DNA of 64,000 nt from contig NZ_CP061474.1 of assembly GCF_014679505.1 (NCBI RefSeq), positions 1,518,001 to 1,582,000 of the forward strand, in the 5' to 3' direction. Shown one piece after another: positions 8,603 through 16,868 of the stretch (position 1 is its first letter; every line of letters starts with the position of its first letter). The notes under the pieces were generated by a model that searched no databases, was not told the origin of the DNA, and saw nothing but the letters and a program-made list of their open reading frames with translations. Both the position numbers and the translations under genes were made by a program. The DNA comes from Geobacillus sp. 46C-IIa (GTDB lineage: Bacteria; Bacillota; Bacilli; Bacillales; Anoxybacillaceae).

Positions 8603-11029
8603 ATGAAACGGAAATTAGTGATGGTCGGCAACGGCATGGCAGGGGTTCGCTGCGTTGAGGAGATTTTAAAATTGGACCGCGAGGCGTTTGAAATGACCAT
8701 CTTCGGCAGTGAGCCGCATCCGAACTACAACCGGATTTTATTGTCTACGGTGCTGCAAGGAAATACGTCCATTGAGGAGATTACGCTCAACAGTTGGGAA
8801 TGGTACAAGCAAAACGGCATTCGGCTGTTTGCTGGCGAAACGGTGACGGACATTGATCATGAGCGACGGCTCGTTCGGACTGACCGCGGGCGGACGGTCG
8901 AATATGATGAATTGATTTTGGCGACCGGCTCAAACCCGTTTATTTTGCCGATACCGGGGGCGGATTTGCCAGGGGTCACGGCGTTTCGCGATATTAAAGA
9001 TTGCGAGCGGATGATCGAATATGCGAAAACGTATAAAAAAGCGGCGGTCATCGGCGGCGGTTTGCTTGGGCTGGAAGCGGCGCGCGGGCTGCTCAACTTA
9101 GGGATGGAAGTCGATGTCATCCACATTTTCGATTATTTAATGGAGCGGCAGCTTGATCCGACTGCTTCGAAGCTGCTGCAACGGGAACTCGAGAAACAAG
9201 GAATGAATTTTTTGCTTTGCAAAGAGACGGCTGAACTGTTCGGCAACGGCCGTGTCGAAGGGGTGCGGTTCAAAGACGGAACTGAAATCGCTGCTGACTT
9301 AGTCGTCATGGCGGTCGGCATCCGTCCAAACGTTGATTTAGCGCGGAAAAGCGGAATCGCGGTAAATCGGGGGATCGTCGTTAACGACTATTTAGAAACG
9401 AGCGTGCCGCACATTTACGCGGTTGGCGAGTGTGCCGAACATCGCGGTGTCGTCTATGGGTTGGTCGCTCCGCTTTATGAACAAGGGAAAGTGCTGGCAC
9501 AAGTGATTTGCGGCCGGAAAGGGCGGCCGTACGAAGGGTCTGTCGTTTCGACTCAGCTCAAAGTGTCGGGCGTCGATGTGTTCTCGGCTGGTGAGTTTAT
9601 GGATGGCGAAGGAACGGAGTCGATCAAACTGTACGATGAAGCGCGCGGCATGTATAAAAAAGTCGTCGTCCGCGAAGGGAAAATCGTCGGTGCGGTGCTG
9701 TTTGGCGATACGAGCGAAGGAAGAAAATTGTTCGATATGATTCACCGCGGCGATTCGCTCGAGTCGCTCTCGCTTTCGTTATTTGCGCCGATTTCGACGG
9801 AAGGAAAAGGAAGCCTTGTGGGGGCGATGGCTGACACTGATGTCGTTTGCGGCTGCAACGGGGTAACGAAAGGAGCGATTTGTCAGGCGATCGCCGAACA
9901 CGGATTAAAAACGGTTGCTGAGGTGCGCGACTGCACGAACGCTTCCCGTTCGTGCGGCGGCTGCAAAGGGCTTGTCGCCGAGTTGCTCGAGTATATGCTT
10001 GGCGCAGAAGCAAGCCGGTATGCGACGAAAGAAACGGTATGCAGCTGCACGGACTTAAGCCGTGATGAAGTGATCGAAGCGATCAAGGAGAAGCGGCTGA
10101 CGACCGTGAGAGAAGTGATGTACGTGCTGGGATGGAAAAACGAGGAAGGTTGTTCGAAGTGTCGACCGGCGCTCAACTATTACCTTGGTATGCTTTATCC
10201 GGGTGAGTACGACGAAGAAGCGGAATCACTGTTTGTCAACGAACGGCTGCATGCCAACATTCAGGCGGATGGCACGTACTCTGTCGTGCCGCGCATGTAC
10301 GGCGGGGTGACGACAGCCGAACAGCTGCGGAAAATCGCAGACGTCGCTGAAAAGTACAACGTGCCGATGATCAAATTGACAGGCGGGCAGCGCATTGATT
10401 TGCTCGGAGTGAAAAAAGAAGATTTGCCGCACGTTTGGGCCGAGCTCGGCATGCCGTCGGGCTATGCCTACGCCAAGGCGCTGCGGACGGTGAAAACGTG
10501 CGTCGGCAAGCAGTTCTGCCGCTTCGGCACACAAGACTCGACCGGGCTCGGCATTCGGATGGAGCAAACGTTTGAACGGTTAAAAACGCCGCACAAAGTG
10601 AAAATGGCTGTTTCCGCCTGCCCGCGCAACTGTGCAGAATCCGGCATTAAAGACGTCGGGATCGTCGGCGTTGAGGGCGGCTGGGAAATTTACGTCGGCG
10701 GCAACGGCGGCACCCATTTGCGCGCGGCGGATCTGCTTTGCACGGTCAAGACGGAAGAAGAAGTAATTGAGATGACCGGTGCTTTTTTGCAATATTACCG
10801 CGAGTCGGCCCACTATTTAGAGCGGACGTCGAAATGGGTTGAGCGCGTCGGGCTTGAGCATATCCGCGAGGTGCTGTTTGATGTTGAAACGCGCCGCGGG
10901 CTGCTCGAGCGGCTTCACCAAGCTCTGGCAACGACGAAAGATCCGTGGCGGGAAATCGTCGAAAGCGAGAAGCTTCAACAAACGTTGTTCCGTGACATTG
11001 CGAAGAAAGAACCGGTTCCGGTGGAATAA
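8603..11029 (+). CDS. nasD: assimilatory nitrite reductase, large subunit
   Basis: NAD(P)H-dependent siroheme nitrite reductase large subunit (NirB/NasD), 808 aa, reducing nitrite to ammonium in the cytoplasm. Order of domains: pyridine nucleotide-disulphide oxidoreductase (FAD site MVGNGMAGVRC near residue 7, NAD site AVIGGGLLGLEAARG near 148); two BFD-like [2Fe-2S] modules (CGCN...CGGC around 412-455 and CSCT...CSKC around 476-510); then sulphite/nitrite reductase halves with the [4Fe-4S]/siroheme cysteines in TCVGKQFC and SACPRNCAESG. It heads the cluster nasD-nasE-nasC behind a TnrA-box promoter. Confidence 0.96.
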   Translation: MKRKLVMVGNGMAGVRCVEEILKLDREAFEMTIFGSEPHPNYNRILLSTVLQGNTSIEEITLNSWEWYKQNGIRLFAGETVTDIDHERRLVRTDRGRTVEYDELILATGSNPFILPIPGADLPGVTAFRDIKDCERMIEYAKTYKKAAVIGGGLLGLEAARGLLNLGMEVDVIHIFDYLMERQLDPTASKLLQRELEKQGMNFLLCKETAELFGNGRVEGVRFKDGTEIAADLVVMAVGIRPNVDLARKSGIAVNRGIVVNDYLETSVPHIYAVGECAEHRGVVYGLVAPLYEQGKVLAQVICGRKGRPYEGSVVSTQLKVSGVDVFSAGEFMDGEGTESIKLYDEARGMYKKVVVREGKIVGAVLFGDTSEGRKLFDMIHRGDSLESLSLSLFAPISTEGKGSLVGAMADTDVVCGCNGVTKGAICQAIAEHGLKTVAEVRDCTNASRSCGGCKGLVAELLEYMLGAEASRYATKETVCSCTDLSRDEVIEAIKEKRLTTVREVMYVLGWKNEEGCSKCRPALNYYLGMLYPGEYDEEAESLFVNERLHANIQADGTYSVVPRMYGGVTTAEQLRKIADVAEKYNVPMIKLTGGQRIDLLGVKKEDLPHVWAELGMPSGYAYAKALRTVKTCVGKQFCRFGTQDSTGLGIRMEQTFERLKTPHKVKMAVSACPRNCAESGIKDVGIVGVEGGWEIYVGGNGGTHLRAADLLCTVKTEEEVIEMTGAFLQYYRESAHYLERTSKWVERVGLEHIREVLFDVETRRGLLERLHQALATTKDPWREIVESEKLQQTLFRDIAKKEPVPVE

Positions 11030-11224
11030 AGACGTTGGTTGATGAGTGGGGTTTGGCCGGATGTTAAACGGCAGGAAAAGGCGGGGCTAGACGGGAAAGT
11101 TTCGCCGCCAATATCTAGGCCGTGTGAGATCATAAAGCCGATGCGGCGGTTGGCGGCGAAAAACGGTTGTCGGCCCTGTCCATTTTTGGTGATACATCAA
11201 CGTTATTTTGAGGAGGAAGAAACG

Positions 11225-11530
11225 ATGGCAAAAGTAGAAATTGGACGAATGGATCAGCTGCCAAAACGGCTTGGAAAATGTGTGCGCATCGGAGCGCTTG
11301 AACTTGCTCTATTCCGTACGGGTGAAGACCGGGTGTATGCGGTTGAAAACCGCTGTCCGCATAAAGGGGGCGACTTGTCACAAGGCATCGTCAGCGGAGA
11401 GTTCGTGTTTTGCCCGCTTCACGATTGGAAAATTTGCTTAAAAGACGGCCAAGCGCAGGCGCCGGATGAAGGATGTGTCAAAACGTACCGCGTGACCGTC
11501 GAGGATGGCCACTTGTATGTCGAGTTATAG
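11225..11530 (+). CDS. nasE: assimilatory nitrite reductase, small Rieske subunit
   Basis: Small subunit (NirD/NasE) of 101 aa with a Rieske-like [2Fe-2S] fold; it partners NasD. The cluster ligands are visible in CPHKGGDLSQG and CPLHDWKI. I chose the ATG at 11225: GAGGAGG lies 9 nt upstream, whereas the longer open frame back to 11039 has no homology. The 195-nt spacer after nasD is unusually long for a subunit pair and GC-rich; nothing recognisable is in it. nasC follows after 17 nt. Confidence 0.92.
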   Translation: MAKVEIGRMDQLPKRLGKCVRIGALELALFRTGEDRVYAVENRCPHKGGDLSQGIVSGEFVFCPLHDWKICLKDGQAQAPDEGCVKTYRVTVEDGHLYVEL

Positions 11531-11547
11531 GAAATGGGTGAGTGTTG

Positions 11548-13689
11548 ATGACGAATGAGTTGTTGCGCTATTTTCGGGCGAAGGAAAAAGAGAGAGCATC
11601 GGAAACGGCCGCGGCTACGCAATGCCCGTTTTGCAGCGTCCAATGCACGCTTCAGCTTGTTGAAGAACAGATTGTGGAACGGCGCCGCTACAAGGCGATC
11701 CCGACCGATAACCCAACATCGCACGGCCGCCTTTGCCTAAAAGGGATGCACGCCCATCAGCATGCTCTCCACCCGGAGCGGCTTCTGTTTCCGCTTGCCA
11801 AGGTGAACGGCCGGTTTGTGCGGGTGAGCTGGGACGAGGCACTTGCCATGATCGCAGAGCGAATCGTTTCCATTCAAAACGAAGACGGGGCGGATGCATT
11901 TGCCGTCTACGGCGGTGGGTCACTGACGAATGAAGAGGCATATTTGCTTGGGAAATTCGCCCGCGTGGCACTCGGGACGAGGCATATTGACTACAACGGC
12001 CGCTTTTGTATGTCGGCGGCTGCCGCGGCGATGAACGATGCGTTTGGGCTTGATCGGGGGTTGACAAACCCGCTGTCCGATATTCCGCTGGCTCAGACGA
12101 TCATTTTGGTTGGGACCAATATCGCCGAATGCCAACCGACATTGATGCCATATTTTTACGAGGCGAAGAAAAACGGCGCCTTTATGATTGTCGTGGATCC
12201 GCGGGAAACGAGGACAGCGGAGTTGGCTGACTTGCATCTGCGGATCAAACCAGGAACCGATGCGGCGTTGGCCGACGGATTGGCAAAAGTGCTCCTTGAG
12301 GAAGGATATGTCAATGAAACGTTCGTGCGCGAACGGACAGCCGGGTTTGCCGAATGGAACCAGCATATCGCAACAGTAGATATTGACGAGGTCGCCCGCG
12401 TGACCGATGTACCGGCCGAGAAAATCCGCTTAGCGGCAAGGAAGTACGGGGAAGCGGCCGAAGCGATCGTGTTCACCGCCCGTGGCCTTGAACAGCAGGC
12501 CGACGGGTATGTGGCTGTAAGAAGTTGGATTAATGTTGTGTTGGCTACAGGGAAAATCGGCCGCCCTGGTTCAGGGTTTGGCTCCATCACCGGGCAAGGG
12601 AATGGGCAAGGTGGACGCGAGCATGGGCAAAAAGCCGACCAACTGCCTGGCTACCGGAGCATTGAACATCCACAACATCGCCAATATATCGCGAGCGTAT
12701 GGGGCGTTTCGCCGGATGAGCTGCCGCGAAAAGGGGTGTCGGCGTATGAAATGATGAAAAAAATCGATGCGGGCGAGATTACCGGGCTGTTTGTCATGGG
12801 GTCGAACCCGGTTGTCTCGAGTCCGAACGCCACATTTGTCGCCGAGGCGCTGCAAAAACTGAAGTTTCTTGTGGTCGCTGACTTGTTTTTGTCAGAAACG
12901 GCCGAGCTGGCCGATCTTGTGTTGCCTGTTTCATCGTATTTGGAAGATGAAGGGACAGTGACGAATGTCGAAGGGCGGGTATGCTGGCGGCCGGCAGCGC
13001 GGAAACGGCCTGGGGAAGTGAAGCATGATTGGGAAATTTTATGCGCACTCGCTCACAAGCTTGGCAAAGGCCAGTACTTCTCCTTCGCCTCGGCTGAAGA
13101 CATTTTTAACGAACTTCGGCTCGCCAGTCGCGGCGGCAAGGCGGATTATTACGGAGTGACGTATGAGCGGCTGCGGCGCGAACGTGTTTACTGGCCGTGT
13201 CCAGAAGTGTCGCACCCCGGCACTCCAAGGTTATTCACGGATCGATTCGCCCACTCGGATGGAAAGGCGCGGTTTGCTGTTTTCCCATCTGGAGTGGAAA
13301 AAGAGGAGACGGATGAATTATATCCGCTTTATTTAACGACCGGTCGGGTGCTCGCTCATTACTTAAGCGGAACGCAGACGCGGCGCAGCCCGGCGCTGGC
13401 GGCCCGGCAGCCGGAGGCAATAATGGACATTCATCCTGAGACGGCGAAGCGGTACCGGATCGGCCCGGGGATGCTTGTGCGCATTGAAACGCGGCGCGGC
13501 ACGGCGGTTGTCCGCAGCCGCTATAACGACCAAGTGCGCGCGGATACGATTTTTGTTCCGTTCCATTGGAGCGGTTTGCAGCAAATTAACAACGTAACGG
13601 CCGATGAACTTGACCCTTATTGTTGGATGCCTGCGTTTAAACGGTGCGCGGCCCGGGTGCGGCCGATCGTCGATTTGGGGAGAAACTAG
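11548..13689 (+). CDS. nasC: assimilatory nitrate reductase, catalytic subunit
   Basis: Molybdopterin (bis-MGD) oxidoreductase of 713 aa reducing nitrate to nitrite in the cytoplasm. An N-terminal [4Fe-4S] site is seen in CPFCSVQC with the fourth ligand in GRLCLKG. Typical segments follow: FAVYGGGSLTNEE, GRFCMSAAAAA, VVDPRETRTAELADLHL and GSNPVVSSPN, and a C-terminal molybdopterin-dinucleotide domain with YLTTGRVLAHYLSGTQTRRSP near residues 590-610. The start is ATG 11548 (GGGTGAG 5 nt upstream); GTG 11542 is the alternative. No NasB electron-transfer partner is encoded nearby. Confidence 0.93.
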   Translation: MTNELLRYFRAKEKERASETAAATQCPFCSVQCTLQLVEEQIVERRRYKAIPTDNPTSHGRLCLKGMHAHQHALHPERLLFPLAKVNGRFVRVSWDEALAMIAERIVSIQNEDGADAFAVYGGGSLTNEEAYLLGKFARVALGTRHIDYNGRFCMSAAAAAMNDAFGLDRGLTNPLSDIPLAQTIILVGTNIAECQPTLMPYFYEAKKNGAFMIVVDPRETRTAELADLHLRIKPGTDAALADGLAKVLLEEGYVNETFVRERTAGFAEWNQHIATVDIDEVARVTDVPAEKIRLAARKYGEAAEAIVFTARGLEQQADGYVAVRSWINVVLATGKIGRPGSGFGSITGQGNGQGGREHGQKADQLPGYRSIEHPQHRQYIASVWGVSPDELPRKGVSAYEMMKKIDAGEITGLFVMGSNPVVSSPNATFVAEALQKLKFLVVADLFLSETAELADLVLPVSSYLEDEGTVTNVEGRVCWRPAARKRPGEVKHDWEILCALAHKLGKGQYFSFASAEDIFNELRLASRGGKADYYGVTYERLRRERVYWPCPEVSHPGTPRLFTDRFAHSDGKARFAVFPSGVEKEETDELYPLYLTTGRVLAHYLSGTQTRRSPALAARQPEAIMDIHPETAKRYRIGPGMLVRIETRRGTAVVRSRYNDQVRADTIFVPFHWSGLQQINNVTADELDPYCWMPAFKRCAARVRPIVDLGRN

Positions 13690-13780
13690 CTAAAAGGGAG
13701 CGAGAAAGGAAGTGAGCGGCCATTTTTGGCATCAGACGACACAAAAGACAGAAGAACGTCGCGTAGGCGTTTGTGACAAA

Positions 13781-13811
13781 AAAACTCTCCGACGCATACG
13801 GCGGAGAGTAG
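13781..13811 (-). terminator. hairpin between nasC and nasA
   Basis: ACTCTCCG pairs with CGGAGAGT around a 10-nt loop. Seven A residues precede it, so it reads as a terminator only on the minus strand, where no gene enters. It may instead attenuate or process the nasC-nasA transcript. Confidence 0.35.
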
Positions 13812-13880
13812 GTGGAGAAATCGTTTTCAATACGGATTTTACCATAGTGGAACTCCCATGACAAGGAGGAACGAAAAAAG

Positions 13881-15092
13881 ATGAAGATGAAGCCGTTTTG
13901 GCGGGCGGGGCATGCTCCGACGCTGTTGTCGTCGTTTCTTTATTTCGATATCAGCTTTATGATCTGGAATTTGCTTGGTGCGCTTGGCGCGTTCGCCGCC
14001 GAGCAGTTTGCGCTCACGCCCGCGGAAAAAGGGTTGATGGTCGCCATTCCCGTGCTGGGCGGGGCGCTGTTGCGCATTCCGATGGGAATGCTCGCTGACC
14101 GTTGGGGTGGAAAGCGGGCTGGTCTGCTCGGCATGGTCATAACAGCTGTTCCACTCGTATGGGGGTGGCAGTTTGCGGATCGGATGGCTGATGTGTATGC
14201 GCTCGGTTTTTTATTGGGGGTAGGTGGCGCCAGTTTTGCTGTCGCCTTGCCGCTGGCGAGCCGTTGGTACCCGAAAGAATATCAAGGATTGGTCATGGGG
14301 ATCGCTGGGGCGGGCAACAGCGGGACGGTGCTGGCGACGTTGTTTGGCCCGCGGCTCGCCGAAGTGTACGGCTGGAATGCGGTGTTTGGCTGGGCGCTGC
14401 TGCCGCTTGCAGTCGTCTTCTTCCTGTTCGCTTGGCTGGCGCGTGACTGCCCGACAGCAGTCAAACCGATTGCTATAAGGGAGTATAAAGCGGTGCTTCG
14501 CCGGAAAGAATCATGGGCGTTTTGCTTTTTTTACAGTTTATCGTTTGGAGGATTTGTCGGGTTAACGAGCTATCTCGGCATTTTCTTCTTTGATGAATAC
14601 GGCGTCAGCAAAGTCAGAGCCGGCGACTTTGTCACGGCGGTCGTCTTCGCCGGCAGTTTCGTCCGCCCGTTTGGCGGCTACTTGGCCGACCGGATCGGCG
14701 GGATGAAGCTCCTAGTCCTTTTGTTTGCCGCTGGTGCGGCTTTGCTTGTTGCTATCAGCACGCTCCCGCCGCTTGCTGCGATGTTCGGGCTGATGATTGC
14801 TCTGTTTCTTTGCTTTGGGGCGGCCAACGGTGCTTTGTTTCAAGTTATTCCGACTGTATTTCCGAAAGAGATCGGACTGTTGACCGGCATCGTTGGCGCG
14901 GCCGGCGGGCTGGGCGGATTTTTGCTGCCGAACGTGCTCGGGCTGATGAAGCAATGGACGAATTCGTATACTTACGGGTTTTGGATGCTTGCCTTTGCGC
15001 TTGGTGCGGCGATCGTGTTGGCCCGTCGTCTGCACATGCGGGCAACGGCAGCCGTCTGTCTCCCGCAAAAAGCGAACGAACAATCCGGATGA
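13881..15092 (+). CDS. nasA: nitrate/nitrite transporter, NNP-type MFS
   Basis: Major facilitator of the nitrate/nitrite porter family, 403 aa with about 12 membrane segments, importing nitrate for assimilation or exchanging it for nitrite. The nitrate signature is visible twice: GVGGASFAVALPLASRWYPKEYQG near residues 113-136 followed by GIAGAGNSGT, and in the second half FGAANGALFQVIPTVFPK followed by GIVGAAGGLGGF. AAGGAGG lies upstream of the ATG. It sits 191 nt after nasC on the same strand; a hairpin in that gap has its T-run side on the minus strand. With one transporter in the window, it may serve both the nas and nar pathways. Confidence 0.9.
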   Translation: MKMKPFWRAGHAPTLLSSFLYFDISFMIWNLLGALGAFAAEQFALTPAEKGLMVAIPVLGGALLRIPMGMLADRWGGKRAGLLGMVITAVPLVWGWQFADRMADVYALGFLLGVGGASFAVALPLASRWYPKEYQGLVMGIAGAGNSGTVLATLFGPRLAEVYGWNAVFGWALLPLAVVFFLFAWLARDCPTAVKPIAIREYKAVLRRKESWAFCFFYSLSFGGFVGLTSYLGIFFFDEYGVSKVRAGDFVTAVVFAGSFVRPFGGYLADRIGGMKLLVLLFAAGAALLVAISTLPPLAAMFGLMIALFLCFGAANGALFQVIPTVFPKEIGLLTGIVGAAGGLGGFLLPNVLGLMKQWTNSYTYGFWMLAFALGAAIVLARRLHMRATAAVCLPQKANEQSG

Positions 15093-15104
15093 GAGAAAAA
15101 AGAA

Positions 15105-15228
15105 GGGGGATGACCCAAAAGGTCGTCTGTCTTCAAGGTAGAGACAATATATAGTGTGGAACAAGAATAAAGTTTGTGTATATAGTGGTGAAAGAGGGTG
15201 TCCCGATCCCTTTGAGACACCCTCCATT
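15105..15228 (+). repeat. MITE-like repeat, family A, copy 1
   Basis: About 120 bp matching a second copy at 36083-36206. Shared blocks are TGACCCAAAAGG, GTCTGTCTT, ATATAGTGT, TATAGYGGYGAAAGAGGG and the final hairpin GAGGGTGTC...GACACCCTC. The hairpin is followed by CATTTTTG, so the copy probably acts as the nasA terminator. The ends are loosely inverted relative to each other. Confidence 0.7.
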
Positions 15229-15279
15229 TTTGTTACTATATAATGTGCAATGAAATATGCAATGAACGATTGTGCAATT

Positions 15280-15418
15280 CTAGGAGGCTAGTGATTTCGT
15301 ACAAAATACTGCTAGTTCCAGCTGTTTCTCAATGAGAAAAACCTTGGGAAATCAGTCTTCTTTTTTGGCGAAATGCCGCTGATTTGCTCGTGACAGCCGT
15401 TTTTCACCGGCCTTCTGG
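15280..15418 (+). repeat. MITE-like repeat, family B, copy 2
   Basis: 139 bp, nearly identical to copy 1 (5001-5139) and in the same orientation. Terminal inverted repeats are CTAGGAGGCTAGTGA and TCACCGGCCTTCTGG. It keeps the internal AAATCAG/CTGATTT stem. Confidence 0.75.
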
Positions 15419-15480
15419 ATGTTGTATTTCTCTTGAAGCGATCGATTCCTTGTTGCGGGCGGTTGCCGGTGAATGTGCTG

Positions 15481-15615
15481 TTAGCGGTTTTGCAAAAAGC
15501 GAAGCAGTTCATCAGCTTGGCTGCCAACAAGTGCAATTAGCTGTTCAAACATGGCGTCGCGCTGTAAGTCCAATTCAATGATGCGCTTCGCCAGCTCGAG
15601 AGCTTGTTTGTCCAT
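15481..15615 (-). CDS. 44-aa protein of unknown function
   Basis: A 44-residue protein beginning MDKQALELAKRI, predicted to be mostly helical, with no known family. The ATG at 15615 has a perfect AAGGAGG 8 nt upstream, which is strong evidence that it is translated. It starts inside the 3' end of the preceding small gene (overlap of about 41 nt, different frame), so the two are likely translationally coupled. In B. subtilis the small genes ykzB-ykoL lie divergent from tnrA and are TnrA-activated; this pair holds the same position, but I cannot confirm orthology. Confidence 0.6.
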   Translation of the reverse strand: MDKQALELAKRIIELDLQRDAMFEQLIALVGSQADELLRFLQNR

Positions 15616-15790
15616 ACCGGCTTCCTCCTTCCATGCTGTAAGCGGGATTGAATCGTTCGTATTCGCGGCGCAGTTCGGCCAACGTCCATTGCTCGAGCCG
15701 TTCGTGGTCGCCAACCAAGCCGGACTGCATGAGTTGTTGAATATAAAACTGTTTTTGCCGCTGTATGGCGCTTCGCATCCATTTTCCCAT
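15575..15790 (-). CDS. FbpA-like small basic protein
   Basis: A 71-residue protein. Residues 8-50 (QRQKQFYIQQLMQSGL...WTLAELRREYERF) have the pattern of the Fur-regulated basic protein A family, a small domain of unclear biochemical role in Bacillus. GGGGGAAAG precedes the ATG at 15790. No Fur box was found. Instead a perfect TnrA/GlnR box lies at 15852-15868, centred about 50 bp upstream of a start predicted from a -10 like TATCGT (15817-15822 on the minus strand). I therefore infer nitrogen rather than iron control. It is divergent from tnrA. Confidence 0.6.
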   Translation of the reverse strand: MGKWMRSAIQRQKQFYIQQLMQSGLVGDHERLEQWTLAELRREYERFNPAYSMEGGSRYGQTSSRAGEAHH

Positions 15791-15851
15791 CTGCTTTCCC
15801 CCTTGTTTTTACCTTTACGATACCATCGTTTTCTTCAGTGTACAGCGAAGG

Positions 15852-15868
15852 TGTTAAGCTCATTTACA
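15852..15868. promoter_or_regulatory. TnrA/GlnR box 1
   Basis: TGTTA-N7-TTACA, a perfect match to TGTNA-N7-TNACA. Centred near -50 for the divergent small gene pair and 33 bp upstream of box 2. Confidence 0.75.
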
Positions 15869-15884
15869 GGAAATTTAAAAAATA

Positions 15885-15901
15885 TGTTAATTTTATTTAC
15901 A
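15885..15901. promoter_or_regulatory. TnrA/GlnR box 2, activating position for tnrA
   Basis: TGTTA-N7-TTACA, perfect. The tnrA -10 TATAAT is at 15930-15935, so the start is near 15942 and this box is centred at about -49, the activating position for TnrA. Confidence 0.75.
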
Positions 15902-15937
15902 AGAGTTAACGAATCGCATTCATTTTTTGTATAATCA

Positions 15938-15954
15938 TGTTATAAAAAGTAACA
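15938..15954. promoter_or_regulatory. TnrA/GlnR box 3, over the tnrA start site
   Basis: TGTTA-N7-TAACA, perfect, placed just downstream of the -10 and covering the predicted transcription start. Binding here should block transcription, so I infer repression by GlnR or by TnrA itself. Confidence 0.7.
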
Positions 15955-15970
15955 TGTAGAGGTGGGGGAA

Positions 15971-16276
15971 ATGACGATGAATCCGCATGAAGAGAGTTAT
16001 AAACATAAAAAAGTCATTTCGATTGGCATTGTCAGTGAACTGACCGGATTGTCGCAGCGACAAATCCGCTATTATGAGGAGCGGAAACTCGTGTTTCCTG
16101 ACCGCTCGAAAGGGATTCGCAAATATTCGTTCGCTGATGTTGAGCAGCTGATGAGAATCGCCGACCAGCGCGAGGAAGGGGTATCCACTTATGAAATTCG
16201 TCAAGAGATGACAAAAGAATTGCGTGAGCGGATGCTGAAGGGGCAAATGAATGCCCATTTTCGGCTGCGTTCGTAA
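15971..16276 (+). CDS. tnrA: nitrogen regulator TnrA, MerR family
   Basis: MerR-type global nitrogen regulator, 101 aa. The winged helix segment [14 protein letters not shown] at residues 14-27 followed by [11 protein letters not shown] is TnrA-like rather than GlnR-like. The C-terminal tail [11 protein letters not shown] resembles the TnrA region that binds feedback-inhibited glutamine synthetase. In B. subtilis TnrA activates nas genes and its own gene when nitrogen is limiting. The start is ATG 15971 after GAGGTGG; GTG 15962 and ATG 15977 are alternatives. Three TnrA/GlnR boxes lie upstream. The nearby nas cluster carries a matching box. Confidence 0.93.
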   Translation: MTMNPHEESYKHKKVISIGIVSELTGLSQRQIRYYEERKLVFPDRSKGIRKYSFADVEQLMRIADQREEGVSTYEIRQEMTKELRERMLKGQMNAHFRLRS

Positions 16277-16385
16277 GGAAAGCTTCAAATGGTTATTCCC
16301 TCGCTTAGCATTAGAGGAGATAAAGGATCAAGGATCACTAGTCATGTCAGCAAGCCATAAGCCCAGCGATAAGAACATTTGGTGT

Positions 16386-16422
16386 TTAGCGCGTACAGAA
16401 GGCCGAGTGCGCGCTGTTTTTT
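16386..16422 (+). terminator. terminator before the cellobiose operon
   Basis: AGCGCG (16388-16393) pairs with CGCGCT (16410-16415), followed by GTTTTTT. The 110 nt between tnrA and this hairpin show nothing recognisable. Confidence 0.8.
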
Positions 16423-16475
16423 GTGGGTACAAAGGGGAGTTGATTAAAAATACTAATCTTTTTTAATAAATGACT

Positions 16476-16522
16476 AGACAAATAAAATTAAATGTATATA
16501 ATTAATGTTGAAAACGATAACA
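16476..16522 (+). promoter_or_regulatory. cellobiose operon promoter with cre
   Basis: A -35 TAGACA (16476-16481) and -10 TATATT (16498-16503) are 16 bp apart. TGAAAACGATAACA (16509-16522) is a perfect CcpA cre (TGWAANCGNTNWCA) covering the predicted start. This predicts strong glucose repression. Confidence 0.8.
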
Positions 16523-16555
16523 TTTTTTCATTCAATACAAAGGGAGGAATGAACA

Positions 16556-16867
16556 GTGAAACGAATTTTATTAGCGTGCAGCGCCGGAATGTCAACGAGC
16601 TTATTGGTGACGAAAATGCAGGAATACGTCCAATCGATTGGTGAAGAAGCAGAGATTTGGGCGGTCGGTCAAGATCAAGCAAAGAAAGAAATGGAAAAAG
16701 CGGATGTCGTGTTGATTGGCCCGCAAATGAGCTTTTTAAAAGGAGAGTTGCAAAAAGAGGCGCAAAAATATGGGATTCAAGTGGACGTGATTGATATGGT
16801 GGCCTATGGGATGGCTGATGGAAAAAAAGTGTACGAACAAGCATTGAAATTAATGGGGGAAAAATGA
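16556..16867 (+). CDS. celA: PTS cellobiose-type IIB component
   Basis: 103-residue cytoplasmic phosphocarrier of the lactose/N,N'-diacetylchitobiose/cellobiose PTS. The phosphorylated cysteine lies in the N-terminal LLACSAGMSTS loop. It passes phosphate from IIA to the incoming beta-glucoside in the IIC channel. The start is GTG 16556 with AGGGAGG 9-10 nt upstream. It is the first gene of a IIB-IIA-IIC-GH1 operon, only 1 nt from the next gene. Confidence 0.94.
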   Translation: MKRILLACSAGMSTSLLVTKMQEYVQSIGEEAEIWAVGQDQAKKEMEKADVVLIGPQMSFLKGELQKEAQKYGIQVDVIDMVAYGMADGKKVYEQALKLMGEK

Positions 16868-16868
16868 G

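Noticed and set aside
13781..13811. Molybdenum cofactor riboswitch near nasC/nasA
   Set aside because: Only one simple hairpin is present; the multi-stem layout of that riboswitch is not visible.
15791..15960. Fur box upstream of the FbpA-like gene
   Set aside because: I looked for a GATAATGATTATCATTATC-like palindrome and found none; TnrA boxes explain the region better.
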